Origin: an uncultured Candidatus Poseidoniales archaeon
Lineage (GTDB): Archaea; Thermoplasmatota; Poseidoniia; Poseidoniales; Thalassarchaeaceae
Reading direction: 5' to 3'
Assembly: GCA_902573015.1 (NCBI GenBank)
Contig: CACGIE010000013.1
Coordinates: 1-34,703 of the forward strand
DNA length: 34,703 nucleotides
Under the pieces are notes generated by a model that saw only the letters and a list, made by a program, of their open reading frames with translations, was not told the origin of the DNA and did not search any database. The translations under genes and the position numbers were made by a program. Each line of letters begins with the position of its first letter. Position 1 is the stretch's first letter. Shown here piece by piece: positions 16,865-26,600 of this stretch.

Positions 16865-17860
16865 CTATCGCTTGGACCAAATCTTTAGCCACTCTGATAT
16901 ATTCCTCTCAATGTCGTCTTCTGATACTTCCCTGTCTACGACATTCCCGTCTTCAATAGCCTTAATTCTACATCCGCATGCATTGGCATGCCCCCCACCA
17001 TCGGAATCGAAAAGGGTTGCCAGGGCAGTCAAGTCGTAGATTCCACCCCTCCGATGTAGGAACGAGTTGGTATAGAAAGACGCAGAGACCGGGTATCTTC
17101 CGGAGTCTCCGAAATAAGCACCTATATCCCCGTGAATGATCATACATGCATCGCATTCGTCTCCAGCCATTGCAGTAACATGGTAGCCATTAGATCGGAT
17201 TCCCGAACCGTCCAATCGAACTATTGCTATTCGGTCCTCGATGCGCATGCTAGAGAGTATAACCTCGTTCAGATTACCTAACTCCTTCTCCTTCTCGGCA
17301 ACCAACTTGGAAATTTTTGAATCGGCCAGAATCTCTTCGGTTGTTGCTCCATCTCTCAATTGCTCAAGAATCCAAGCCGCCGTCTCCTCTCCCGAATCAA
17401 CTATCCTGCTTAGCCAGATAGCAGGGGCTTGAGAAAGAAACTCATCATGAGATATTGACCCACTGTCAAGCTTGTCAACCCAATCTAGCAAATCCTCAAG
17501 ATCTGAAAGATCGATAACTTCGTGAAACAACTCATAGGCGATTCGAGCGGCTGAGGGGCTATCCTTCCATACTACCATTGCTTTGCTCTCATTGTCCCTA
17601 GGTCTGTTTGATTGATGATGATCTATGCTCAGTCCACACTTGGGGTGCATCGGCAGATCACAAACTGCAGTCCATTCGTCAATCAAATCATCGAAAAGAC
17701 CCGCTCGCAGTTCTCCTGGATGACCGAAGACCACTTCAGCATCCGTCCACCATCGCCTCAGTATCGCTGCAGTAACCACTCCATCTAGATCACTATCGGT
17801 GACAATACGCCTAATCTCCAAATCCGACGCTTCCATCGTCATAATCTCCGGGCGAAACAT
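16865..17860 (-). CDS. DHH-family phosphoesterase (NrnA/RecJ-like)
   Basis: A 331-residue DHH/DHHA1 phosphoesterase. Motif I is IVTDSDLDGVV (D22, D24, D26), the DHH motif itself is SIDHHQSNRP (D80-H81-H82), and the C-terminal DHHA1 domain has DSDGGGHANACGC (GGGH at 288-291). These residues coordinate two Mn2+ ions that hydrolyse phosphodiester bonds. The compact size fits nanoRNase, pAp phosphatase or cyclic dinucleotide phosphodiesterase more than full RecJ exonuclease, which is longer. Start at ATG 17860 is uncertain because in-frame ATG codons follow at residues 7 and 9. It is divergent from the Nudix gene. Confidence 0.88.
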   Translation of the reverse strand: MFRPEIMTMEASDLEIRRIVTDSDLDGVVTAAILRRWWTDAEVVFGHPGELRAGLFDDLIDEWTAVCDLPMHPKCGLSIDHHQSNRPRDNESKAMVVWKDSPSAARIAYELFHEVIDLSDLEDLLDWVDKLDSGSISHDEFLSQAPAIWLSRIVDSGEETAAWILEQLRDGATTEEILADSKISKLVAEKEKELGNLNEVILSSMRIEDRIAIVRLDGSGIRSNGYHVTAMAGDECDACMIIHGDIGAYFGDSGRYPVSASFYTNSFLHRRGGIYDLTALATLFDSDGGGHANACGCRIKAIEDGNVVDREVSEDDIERNISEWLKIWSKR

Positions 17861-17933
17861 CTCATCAATGGTGATTTCTGTGATTGAACATAATCACGGA
17901 AGGTTTTCATCACGAATAGATGCTGACCAAGAT

Positions 17934-18368
17934 ATGCAGGACAAACCCGGACCTCTCGAGACCTCGTGCGGTTTCATACTACTGAATTTTGATAGTTTTC
18001 TCCTTCTCCAGTATCCACAGGGACACTGGAGCTTCCCTAAGGGGCACGTGGAGAAGGACGACGTTGATCACCACTCTACCGCCTTAAGAGAACTTACAGA
18101 GGAGACAGGCATATCCGATATCACCATCGATGGTGAATGGGCCGAGAAGACTGAGTATACCTTTTTCAGAAAGGGAAGGGAGACCCCAAAAGAGGTCTTC
18201 TGGTATTTGGCTGAGACAGATGAGTTGGAGGTAAGCCTCTCTCATGAGCATAACAACTACCTTTGGTTGCAGTTTGACGAGGCCGAGGAACAAATCACAT
18301 TCGAGCAAGAGAAGGATCTACTCCGTTCTGCTCGGCATCACCTTAGGTCCTGCGGACGAAGTCTATGA
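17934..18368 (+). CDS. Nudix hydrolase, Ap4A hydrolase-like
   Basis: A 144-residue Nudix protein from ATG 17934 (MQDKPGPLETSCG); an upstream in-frame ATG at 17868 is possible, and no strong ribosome binding site distinguishes them. The phrase SCGFILLNFDSFLLLQYPQGHWSFPKGHVE closely follows the start of asymmetrical diadenosine tetraphosphate hydrolases. The Nudix box runs from KGHVEKDD to RELTEETGI. Between Gly and REL there is one residue more than the GX5EX7REUXEEXGU consensus. Likely role: hydrolysis of Ap4A or related dinucleotides to clear by-products of aminoacyl-tRNA synthetases. It overlaps the adenosyltransferase gene tail-to-tail by 6 nt. Confidence 0.85.
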   Translation: MQDKPGPLETSCGFILLNFDSFLLLQYPQGHWSFPKGHVEKDDVDHHSTALRELTEETGISDITIDGEWAEKTEYTFFRKGRETPKEVFWYLAETDELEVSLSHEHNNYLWLQFDEAEEQITFEQEKDLLRSARHHLRSCGRSL

Positions 18369-18980
18369 CTCTGCATCTCTCTTACCTAGCGGAGTCCAAA
18401 GGACCTCTTCCTCACCGGTGTTTTTTGCAATCCACCTTCCCATCACAAACAACCAGTCTGAAATTCTGTTAAGATAGCAAATAACCTCATCCCTAACTGA
18501 ACCTTCACCCTCGACGCCTCTCAAATGACATGCCTCCCTCTCTGCCCTTCTGGCAACGGTTCTTGCTACATGCAGGAATGCAACCGGCGCAGATCCCATA
18601 GGCAAGATGAAAGATTTTAGAGGCTCTAATTCCTTAATCCATTCATCCATTTCTTGAATCAGCCTGTCACACTCATTCATCCCTACCAGCACCATTTGCT
18701 CTGGCAACTTACCGGGACTACAGGCGCACTCCCCTCCTATGTCGAATAATTCCTGCTGAACTCTATACAACGCTTCATCAGCCTCTCCAGGGCGATGGAA
18801 TCTTGTCACTCCAGGCATCCTTTCAAACTCCATCCGGACTACGCCAATTTGCGAATTTAACTCGTCAATAGTGCCATAAAGTCCAACTCTGGGACTCTCT
18901 TTTCCGACCTTCTTTCCATCAAGTAGGGATGTCTCTCCACCATCCCCGGTCCCAGTGTGGACTCTAGTTATCCTGACCAT
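18363..18980 (-). CDS. Cob(I)alamin adenosyltransferase, PduO type
   Basis: Transfers the adenosyl group of ATP to cob(I)alamin, producing adenosylcobalamin, the cofactor needed by the class II ribonucleotide reductase at 10688-14344. It has 205 residues. Family signatures are TGTGDGGETSL (9-19, ATP binding), RVGLYGTIDELNSQIG (31-46), VQQELFDIGG, LHVARTVARRAERE and YLNRISDWLFV. One deviation: FILPMGSAP carries Met where the usual motif is FILPGG. It is the last gene of a minus-strand cluster with two unknown genes (19015-20035). It ends in a 6-nt overlap with the Nudix gene. Confidence 0.93.
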   Translation of the reverse strand: MVRITRVHTGTGDGGETSLLDGKKVGKESPRVGLYGTIDELNSQIGVVRMEFERMPGVTRFHRPGEADEALYRVQQELFDIGGECACSPGKLPEQMVLVGMNECDRLIQEMDEWIKELEPLKSFILPMGSAPVAFLHVARTVARRAEREACHLRGVEGEGSVRDEVICYLNRISDWLFVMGRWIAKNTGEEEVLWTPLGKRDAES

Positions 18981-19014
18981 GTTGTTCCCAAGAGGTTCAT
19001 GTTTTCAACCGTAC

Positions 19015-19725
19015 TCAGATTGGGTCTGAGTCTGACAGACCTCTCTCTATTGCCTCAATCCAAGAACTGTCAACAGTTTCCCAGCCGCCCAACTTTTCTA
19101 GTTCGACTAGGCATTCCTTTTCCCCCTCATGATTGTTACCATGCCTATGAATAAGAATCAGAGCTGCATAACTCATCGAATTTATCCATTGATCCTCCAT
19201 ATCCCAAGATCTCTCAAAATGCGCTATTGCACCGTTAGGACCTTGAATCAAGCCTCTGTGTATCTGTCTGAGACCCGACTTAGACCACGCGATTCCGGGG
19301 ACCCCTATTACCAGTCCTCTGAATGCGAGATACAACTCCAGTGTTACCATTGTGCTGGCAAGAAGAAAAGACCCAATCTGCTCTGCTTGATCTGCAACCT
19401 CCCATCTAGAGGAAAGCAGACTTATCCCTCCGATGCAGAACAGGACTCCTGCAAGAGGGGCGACAATCACATCAGTCTTCATCAGACTCATATCTCTAAT
19501 GCCAAAAACGATGAACACTCCGCCCAGAAATACTGAAATCGAAGCCGGAAGATCTTCTCCTGACCCCTCTGGACTTGTGCTGGCAATCCACAGTATCAGA
19601 GCCCCTGTAAATAGGAATATGGAGAATCTTGACCCCTTCTCAGGAAAGGGTTGAAGCCTACTTAGATAGTAGCAGTAGGACCCTAAACCCAGTAGAAGAA
19701 CTATCCAAAGAAACATTTCAATCAT
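19015..19725 (-). CDS. Integral membrane protein of unknown function
   Basis: A 236-residue protein, not assigned to a family. About five hydrophobic helices occupy the first ~150 residues: FLWIVLLLGLGSYCYYL, FSIFLFTGALILWIA, ASISVFLGGVFIVFGI, IVAPLAGVLFCIGGISLL and GSFLLASTMVTLELYLAF. The last ~85 residues are soluble, with a helical stretch (NSMSYAALILIHRHG, then CLVELEKLGG) that could be a TPR-like pair. Its ATG overlaps the stop of the upstream small gene by 8 nt (ATGATTGA), and the adenosyltransferase starts 34 nt after it. Co-transcription with the adenosyltransferase is likely, but a corrinoid role is not supported by any motif. Confidence 0.65.
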   Translation of the reverse strand: MIEMFLWIVLLLGLGSYCYYLSRLQPFPEKGSRFSIFLFTGALILWIASTSPEGSGEDLPASISVFLGGVFIVFGIRDMSLMKTDVIVAPLAGVLFCIGGISLLSSRWEVADQAEQIGSFLLASTMVTLELYLAFRGLVIGVPGIAWSKSGLRQIHRGLIQGPNGAIAHFERSWDMEDQWINSMSYAALILIHRHGNNHEGEKECLVELEKLGGWETVDSSWIEAIERGLSDSDPI

Positions 19726-20035
19726 CTACCTTGCTGCCCCATCCTGCTTTCCAGAAGTCCTCATCATCAAGTAAATCTGACCATTCTGATTCCCCTGCTC
19801 CTAAGAGTAACATAGCCCTCCTTTCGAGTCCCTCTAGAAGTGCTTCATCCACCTCTTCCTCAGAAAATGCCTTGTTCCACTCTCTTCTTAGAGACTCGAC
19901 TTCTAATTGCCCAGTCTCCCTATTATCGAAACTCTTCTCGCAGACCTCCCTAAGATCTTGAATCCACATCTTTGAACTCCTGACATGCGGCTCGCTGCGG
20001 AGACTCCTCTTTTTTCGGAAGGGCCACCATCCCAT
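19718..20035 (-). CDS. Small conserved-looking protein of unknown function
   Basis: A 105-residue protein, mostly helical and highly charged. It begins MGWWPFRKKRSLRS, an aromatic then basic N-terminus that could associate with the membrane, and ends in an acidic segment WSDLLDDEDFWKAGW. No recognised domain. Coding status is supported by the 8-nt start/stop overlap with the following membrane protein gene and by its place at the head of a three-gene minus-strand cluster ending in the cobalamin adenosyltransferase. It is divergent from the RlmH-like gene. Confidence 0.6.
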   Translation of the reverse strand: MGWWPFRKKRSLRSEPHVRSSKMWIQDLREVCEKSFDNRETGQLEVESLRREWNKAFSEEEVDEALLEGLERRAMLLLGAGESEWSDLLDDEDFWKAGWGSKVDD

Positions 20036-20087
20036 TGTAACGGGCGTACGTCGAAGCCAGACGTCTTGATGCTTTGTGAACCCCTAA

Positions 20088-20546
20088 GTGCCCAAGCCTG
20101 CACGAGACAACATGGGTCGTGTTGTCGTACACTTGGATAGTAATCCTAAGGATGGCGACATTGCATCCATTATCAGAAGATATGTGGAGAGAGTCAAATC
20201 AAGAGGCATATCGATTGAGATATTCGGATCCAAACGAGGAACCAAGAACTACGAATCAGAGCTGTCCAGATTGCCAGGAAGACTAGTCCTTCTAGATGAG
20301 GCGGGGCCTTCAATATCAAGTGAGGGATTCGCCGAATGGCTAAATTCCGCTAACCTAGATAGCGATCCAACAAATCTAGCAGTGGGACCCCCGGATGGAT
20401 TCAGCGATGAAATCAAGCAATCCGCCGACCAACTAATCTCTCTATCAGACCTAACTCTAACCCATGAGATGGCTGCTGTCTTGCTGATGGAGCAACTCTA
20501 CAGGGCCTCTGAAATCATCCGTGGTTCGGCTTATCACAGGAATTGA
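20088..20546 (+). CDS. rlmH: RlmH-like SPOUT rRNA methyltransferase
   Basis: RlmH methylates a pseudouridine in helix 69 of large-subunit rRNA at the intersubunit interface. The visible frame encodes 152 residues from GTG 20088; ATG 20112 (MGRVVVHLD) gives 144 and may be the true start. The C-terminal SPOUT knot matches the family: ISLSDLTLTHEMAAVLLMEQ, followed by LYRASEIIRGSAYHRN. In bacterial RlmH this tail reads LSALTLPHPLVRVLVAE and ends YHR/YHK. RlmH relatives also occur in archaea, so it is not in itself evidence of recent transfer. No partner gene is adjacent. Confidence 0.85.
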   Translation: MPKPARDNMGRVVVHLDSNPKDGDIASIIRRYVERVKSRGISIEIFGSKRGTKNYESELSRLPGRLVLLDEAGPSISSEGFAEWLNSANLDSDPTNLAVGPPDGFSDEIKQSADQLISLSDLTLTHEMAAVLLMEQLYRASEIIRGSAYHRN

Positions 20547-20660
20547 AAATCCCAGATGATACATCGGGGCTGCTGTGATACCCAAACCACAATAACGTGC
20601 CATCCATTGATAAGCATACAGAATCGGGCTGTTACTTGCCCGAGGGTAACAGTGATTTGC
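20547..20660. other. Spacer upstream of the giant surface-protein gene
   Basis: The frame of the giant protein stays open back to 20556 but its upstream part is Cys-rich and not protein-like. TTGATAAGCATAC (about 20608-20620) is a possible TATA box, which would put a transcript start near 20640 and a leader of about 20 nt containing GTGAT. Confidence 0.35.
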
Positions 20661-23600
20661 ATGAACGTCAAACTAGAAAGAAAGACACAGAAGAAAATAA
20701 TTCCAGCATTTTCAATGATAGCAATAATGCTACTTAGTCCTCAGATATCATTACTACTGAATACTGACGATTCTTCAGAGCAAGATAGCCACTTCGAACC
20801 CCCCAAGAGAACAGCATACCAACAATTGGAGCAACTTGGGGGATCAGTCCAATCTGGGAATCAAAACTCTCTATCCATGATGAGCCAATTCCAGGCCGCA
20901 GCATATCAAGACCCATTCTACAACGACCCTGCCGCAATCTACGGCAAGGTATCCGACCCATCCGCCCTCGCACTCGACCCGATGTACGGGTTCTTTCTAG
21001 AAGAAACGAACACAGACGATCACGATAACGATGGTATTGACGATCTAAATGATCTAGATGATGACAATGATGGAATTAACGATCTTATCGAGCGATTCGA
21101 TGGTTGCTTCGGAACAGATCCCCTTGACCACGATAACGATGGTGTAAGGGACGAGTTCGACTGGGATGACGACAATGACGGGATATTGGAAGGCCCAATC
21201 GACTACTCTCAAGGAAACGACCCATGGAATGTAACTTCAGATAGGCACGTAGAGCCCACGACAATCCATCCTTGGACAGGGCAGGCAGTTGGCTTCAACT
21301 ACTTAGTTGATCAGAACCCTATGGACCATGATAACGACGGAATCACTGATGAGGACGTAGACGGGTCGGGCCGCGGATCATATGATGAGGACGATGATAA
21401 CGACGGTAGAATCGATCAGTTCGTGTGGCCCTGCGATTTCGATTCAGACGGAATGCAGGATTACTTTGACGATGACGACGACAACGATGGTGTGGCAGAC
21501 ATCTCAGACATACACCCATGGGACCCCCTGCAGAATTCGTCTATCGAAACCGCACCCGGTATACTATGGGACTCTTGGTCCAGGTGGGATCCTGAGGATT
21601 ACGGAGAGTACGTCGACGGACTAGACTACGTCGCTCTTCACGCCTTGGAGCACCCTAGAGAACAGGCCTTCACGGAGATAGTGGACGGTGACCTCGATGG
21701 AGATGGAATCCCAAACTTCCTAGATCCGGACAATGACAACGACGGGTCTCCCGACTCCTCAGACACAGATGACGATAATGATGGCCTTGCCGACATGTAC
21801 GATGTAGACGACGACAATGACGGTATACCCGACTCATGCAGGCAGTTGGATACGAACGGAGACGGCCAAGGAGACTACCCTTCACAGGCATTCAACGGCG
21901 CTGTAGTGGCCATCCAAGTACCTGGAACCGATTGTGAAATAGATTATGACGGGGATTTGGATGACGATAGATTCAGAGCTATTGACGCAGATTACGACAT
22001 GGTCTGGGACTGGATCGATCCCGATATGGGGGGTTCGACGAATCCAGACAACCTACAGGGAGGATCCCAACCTTGGGACTTGGATGATGATGGAATCCCC
22101 AATGAGGAGGACCCATACCCCATGAATTCAACCGCCGAGGTAGCAACATGGGACTGTGCCAGCGTTGCGAACCCGAACCCTCAAGACCCTAGCGACAATT
22201 GTGTACTTTGGCGCACTTCCTACACTGGATTCAACGATTGGGATGGAGATGGTCTGAACAACTGGGTCGACATGGATGACGACAACGACGGAATCCTGGA
22301 TTGGCTGGATATAGACCCAGACTGCGACCTAGATAACGACGCAGATCTCCATGAGCTAAACGGCTCGATGTTCAGGGACGACGGAGCTAATGACATAGAT
22401 ACAGACGTGGATGGAGACGGCCTTCAGAACGATGAGGACTGGGACGATGATAACGATGGGATCAATGACTTCTTTGACCCCGATGACGGAAACTGCGGAG
22501 TAGTAGACATAGACAACACTGACAACTTCTGGGGGAATAGCTGGCCCCAAGGAGATGGCGATGCTATCGATGGTTCAGAGGATGGCGACGCATATGTTGC
22601 AGTCCCGAACTACTACTGGAACCTCACCTGGGGGTTCAACCCATTCAACACAGACAACAGCTTCATGCTCGACTACAACGGGTACGACCCAAACAACTTG
22701 GACAACCCAAGTGGCATCATTCCTGAGATGTACTGGACTCTGATGATGAAGTGGAGCCCCTACAATGGTGACAACTTCTTCGATATCGACAGCGACGGCG
22801 ACTCTCTGGTTAACGGAATAGACGTGGATCAGGACGGAGATGGGATGCCCGATTGGTGGGATCAAGACGAGGGCAACGACGGAGTTCTGGATGTCGATGA
22901 CGTCAAGATGGGAGGTACCTTGGACGGCAACTCATGTGGCACAGTAATCCTATCCGCAACAACCGAGAGATTCTGCGGACACATCTACGCATTCCTCTTC
23001 AAGGCGCCCCTACTTACGCCCACTCAATCAGGGGGCCAATCTTTCACTGTCCCATATAGCAGCAGGCCGGACTCTGAGTGGGACGATGGGGCATATGATG
23101 GGACGAATCATCCGACCGGAATGGGAAGTTGTGACAGCAACTGCTTCTGGTTCACATTCGATCCGACTAGCAACCCAACTCCTTCAGTTGCGTATACATA
23201 CAGCGACATAAAGAATAACAGAGATCTTTGGATAGCTTATCTCGGAGTCACCGTATTCGGATTCTTTCAGTGGACTTCGGACGCAAATAACAACTTCTTC
23301 CCAGATGAGATTGCGGACGATCTCAACGATGACGTCGATCCAGACGTGGACTGCGGGCAGCCCATGCCGGAGGTATCGTGGACCCCAAGTTGCATGTACA
23401 ACAACACGAATGACCTGGATGACGACTGGGACATAGTCTACGACCACTTCGATGTGGATGACGACAACGACGGAATCTGGGATTATTTTGAGATCGACTC
23501 AAATGATGATCTAGACGATGACTCAGGAATAGAGGAGCCGTACTACTTCACTGGGAGCAATTGCGAGGACAATGACGATGACGGCCTGGATACGGACCCC

Positions 23601-26600
23601 GACGATGATGGAATATACCAGGCAGTATGGGACAAGGGAGTACTAGGCCAGGCCCTACTATTCCCAGAGTACTACGATGTGGACAACGATAACGACGGAG
23701 TACCGGACGGTGAAGACCCAGATGACGATAATAACGGCCTACTAGACGAGGCTCAGGAGGCATTCGAAGGATGCTTCACTGGGGAAGAACAGAGCCCATG
23801 GGACCACGACAACGATGGGATAGTTAACTGGGCAGATGACGACTGGGACGGCGATGGAATTCCAAATTCCCTAGAGCTCCAGAACTTCAATGACACTAAC
23901 GGGACAGCAGATCCTTTTGACGACACCTGCTGCCTCAACTTCCCCATAGCCCCATGGGACCACGACAATGACGGGATAAGGGACGACATTGATGAGGACG
24001 ATGATTACGATGGCATGAAGGACGAGGACGAGGTGATGCTGTGGCCTTCGCGATACGGGGCCGAATCAACGAATCCATGGGACCACGATGACTTCGGAGG
24101 GGGGGTCGGACTGGCCAATCCCAATAACAACTCCACGGGTCCAGATTACTTCGACGTAGACGACGACAACGACGGAAGGGAAGACTTGGACTGGAACAGC
24201 CCCTCATCCGGAGATTGGGCCACACCATCTAACAAGATCGAGGAATCTTCAGGATGGAGCTCGGATTGGGATTCTGACAACGACGGAATTCTAGACGACG
24301 ACGACAAGATACCGACCAGAATCACTCTGACCGCTCCATCGGTATTGTGGCTAGATGAAAATCGGCCAGCGATATTCAATGGTTCTGTATTCTGGCTGGA
24401 CGACACAGGCTTCGTCCCAGCACCGGACCTCCCTGTTCAGGTCCACATCAGGTACTCTGCGAACGGCACATCCGTCATAGAGACAATCGACGTCCTCACT
24501 GATGACAACGGGGAGTACATCGTCGGCCAGTTCCTGTTCCCGGAAGACATCGATGTGGGACCGAACTCAACCTATGAGGTCTACTCTGAGGTCACAGAGA
24601 TGTTCGTACACGACTACAGCTCGACGCTTTCAGACACCGACGGAGACGGCATAGGAGACTCGGGGATGCCCGTCGAGGTAAGGGCGAACACCACGATTGG
24701 ATTCGTATCTGGGGAGAGGTTCAGATCGGACGAGCAACCACTCAAGCTGGACTTCAAGGTCCACTACTCGGCAGACTACAACAGGGGGATATTCGACAAC
24801 AGACTACCCTATGCGCCGATATCCTTCACAATTAGCGACCCAGGCCCTCAGTTCGGTAACATCACCCACCCGACTGTTTACGATGGATATGGTAACGGAT
24901 ACAGGGCTGACGCAGGAGGCTGGGTTTCACTGGCTTACAACCAATCCCTTGACGTATGGGAACAGGTCCAGTGGAACTCACTGCTCGATAATGGCCCAGG
25001 CGTCCCGACAGGTGGATACGAGGAGATAGTGTGGAATCCCTGCGGACCGTTGAATCCGGTCGGATCCCATTCTGTCATAGCGCCCTATGAGTACAAGAAC
25101 ACCTCGCTCCCTGTGGGCGACTATACATTCATGGGATTCTCCCGTCCTGATCTGGGAGGATGCACTGACGACTCCTACGAATGGCCTTGGTCCCATCTCG
25201 AGGGTTCAGAGACGGACGCCTTCTACATCCGTTCCATGCACAGGATGTTCATCGAGGCGGAAATGTCAGCCGCCTCTTTCAGGCCAGTCTACTTCTGGGA
25301 CTCAACCCAGTTCACCGGGTCGTCATTTGGCGCATGGAGAGCTCTCTTCCACGCCCCATCCCTTGCAAATGCGAATATGACATACCAGGAGGCAAGTCTT
25401 GGCAAGCCATACCCGCTTCTCTGGGACGGGACTCCTTCGGGGCTCACTGGAATAGCAGGTGGCGCCATCGCCCCGTTCCTGTCCTCTGACGGGATAAACT
25501 GGACTATAACGATGCAGAATGCGGCTGACTTCGACTCGCCACCATGCGGACCGGTCGACCCACTGGATCCCAGTAGCCAGATTCGCTGCGAGATAGTACC
25601 GGAGATATTCGCAGGTGAGTCCGTGAGGGTTAGGGGGCACGTCTGGAACAAGACAATGGTGCCCGTCACTGACTTCGATGGTGACGGAACAAAGGACCCC
25701 ATAGCCGTACAGATAGACTTGGACTATAACGGGATCTTCGCTGGCTCCATAGAGACTAGGGTGAACCAGCGACTGGATATCGATACAGAAGGACTGGCAA
25801 CGTTCGACCACGACATAATCTGGGATCCATATTGGCCAGCATCGACATACGGCTTCAGAGCCGACTTTGGCCAGGCCGACTACTTCTTCACCGGGGAGCA
25901 AGCAGGAGTCCTTGCGGCAACGGGGGCGTACGGCAACGTATCGGTCATAGGGTCCACTGACTTCCTACTGACATCTCTGACGCGCCTCTACAGGGGTCAG
26001 AATGCGACGGTAGAGGCCCGTCTGATTGACAATGCCGGGCTTCCTGTACGTGAAGCCCCAGTGAACTGGTCATGGGCCGAGGATCAATCGAGCGGTGTAG
26101 TTTTCACAGACAACAACGGGATATTCAGGGTCAATCTAACAGACATTGACACATTGGGGAACTTCTCGCTCAGTTTCACCTACCTCGGAGACAAGTTCAG
26201 GCTGGGAAGCACTGACTCAGTAGACATGTGGGTCGTTTCACGGACGTTCATCAACGTTCAGAGCACCAGTCCCAACATCAGATCTAATGGAGACCTGTGG
26301 GAATTCACCGCCGTTGTCACCGATGACAATAGAACTCCATTCGACAAGGATGGAGGCCAGGTTCTGAATAGCTGCGAGGGAGAGATGCAGGATCCTGAGG
26401 GATACGACCTCGGAGGTAACGTCACAGTAATCTTCGAGGGAATAGACTTCGAGGACAGGACCCACCGACAGATAGTATCCGTCGAGTGCCCGGCATCTGG
26501 CTCAATCGGTTATGGACAATATCTGGACCCACAGCTTCTGAAGGACGATCCATTCTCCTTCCTTCCCGACGGTTTCGGGCCCGTGAACGTGATCCTAAGG

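Noticed and set aside
20990-24310. Repeated GACGACAACGACGG-type DNA resembling a CRISPR or satellite array
   Set aside because: Units are irregularly spaced, all in one reading frame and encode DNDG motifs; there are no uniform repeats with unique spacers.
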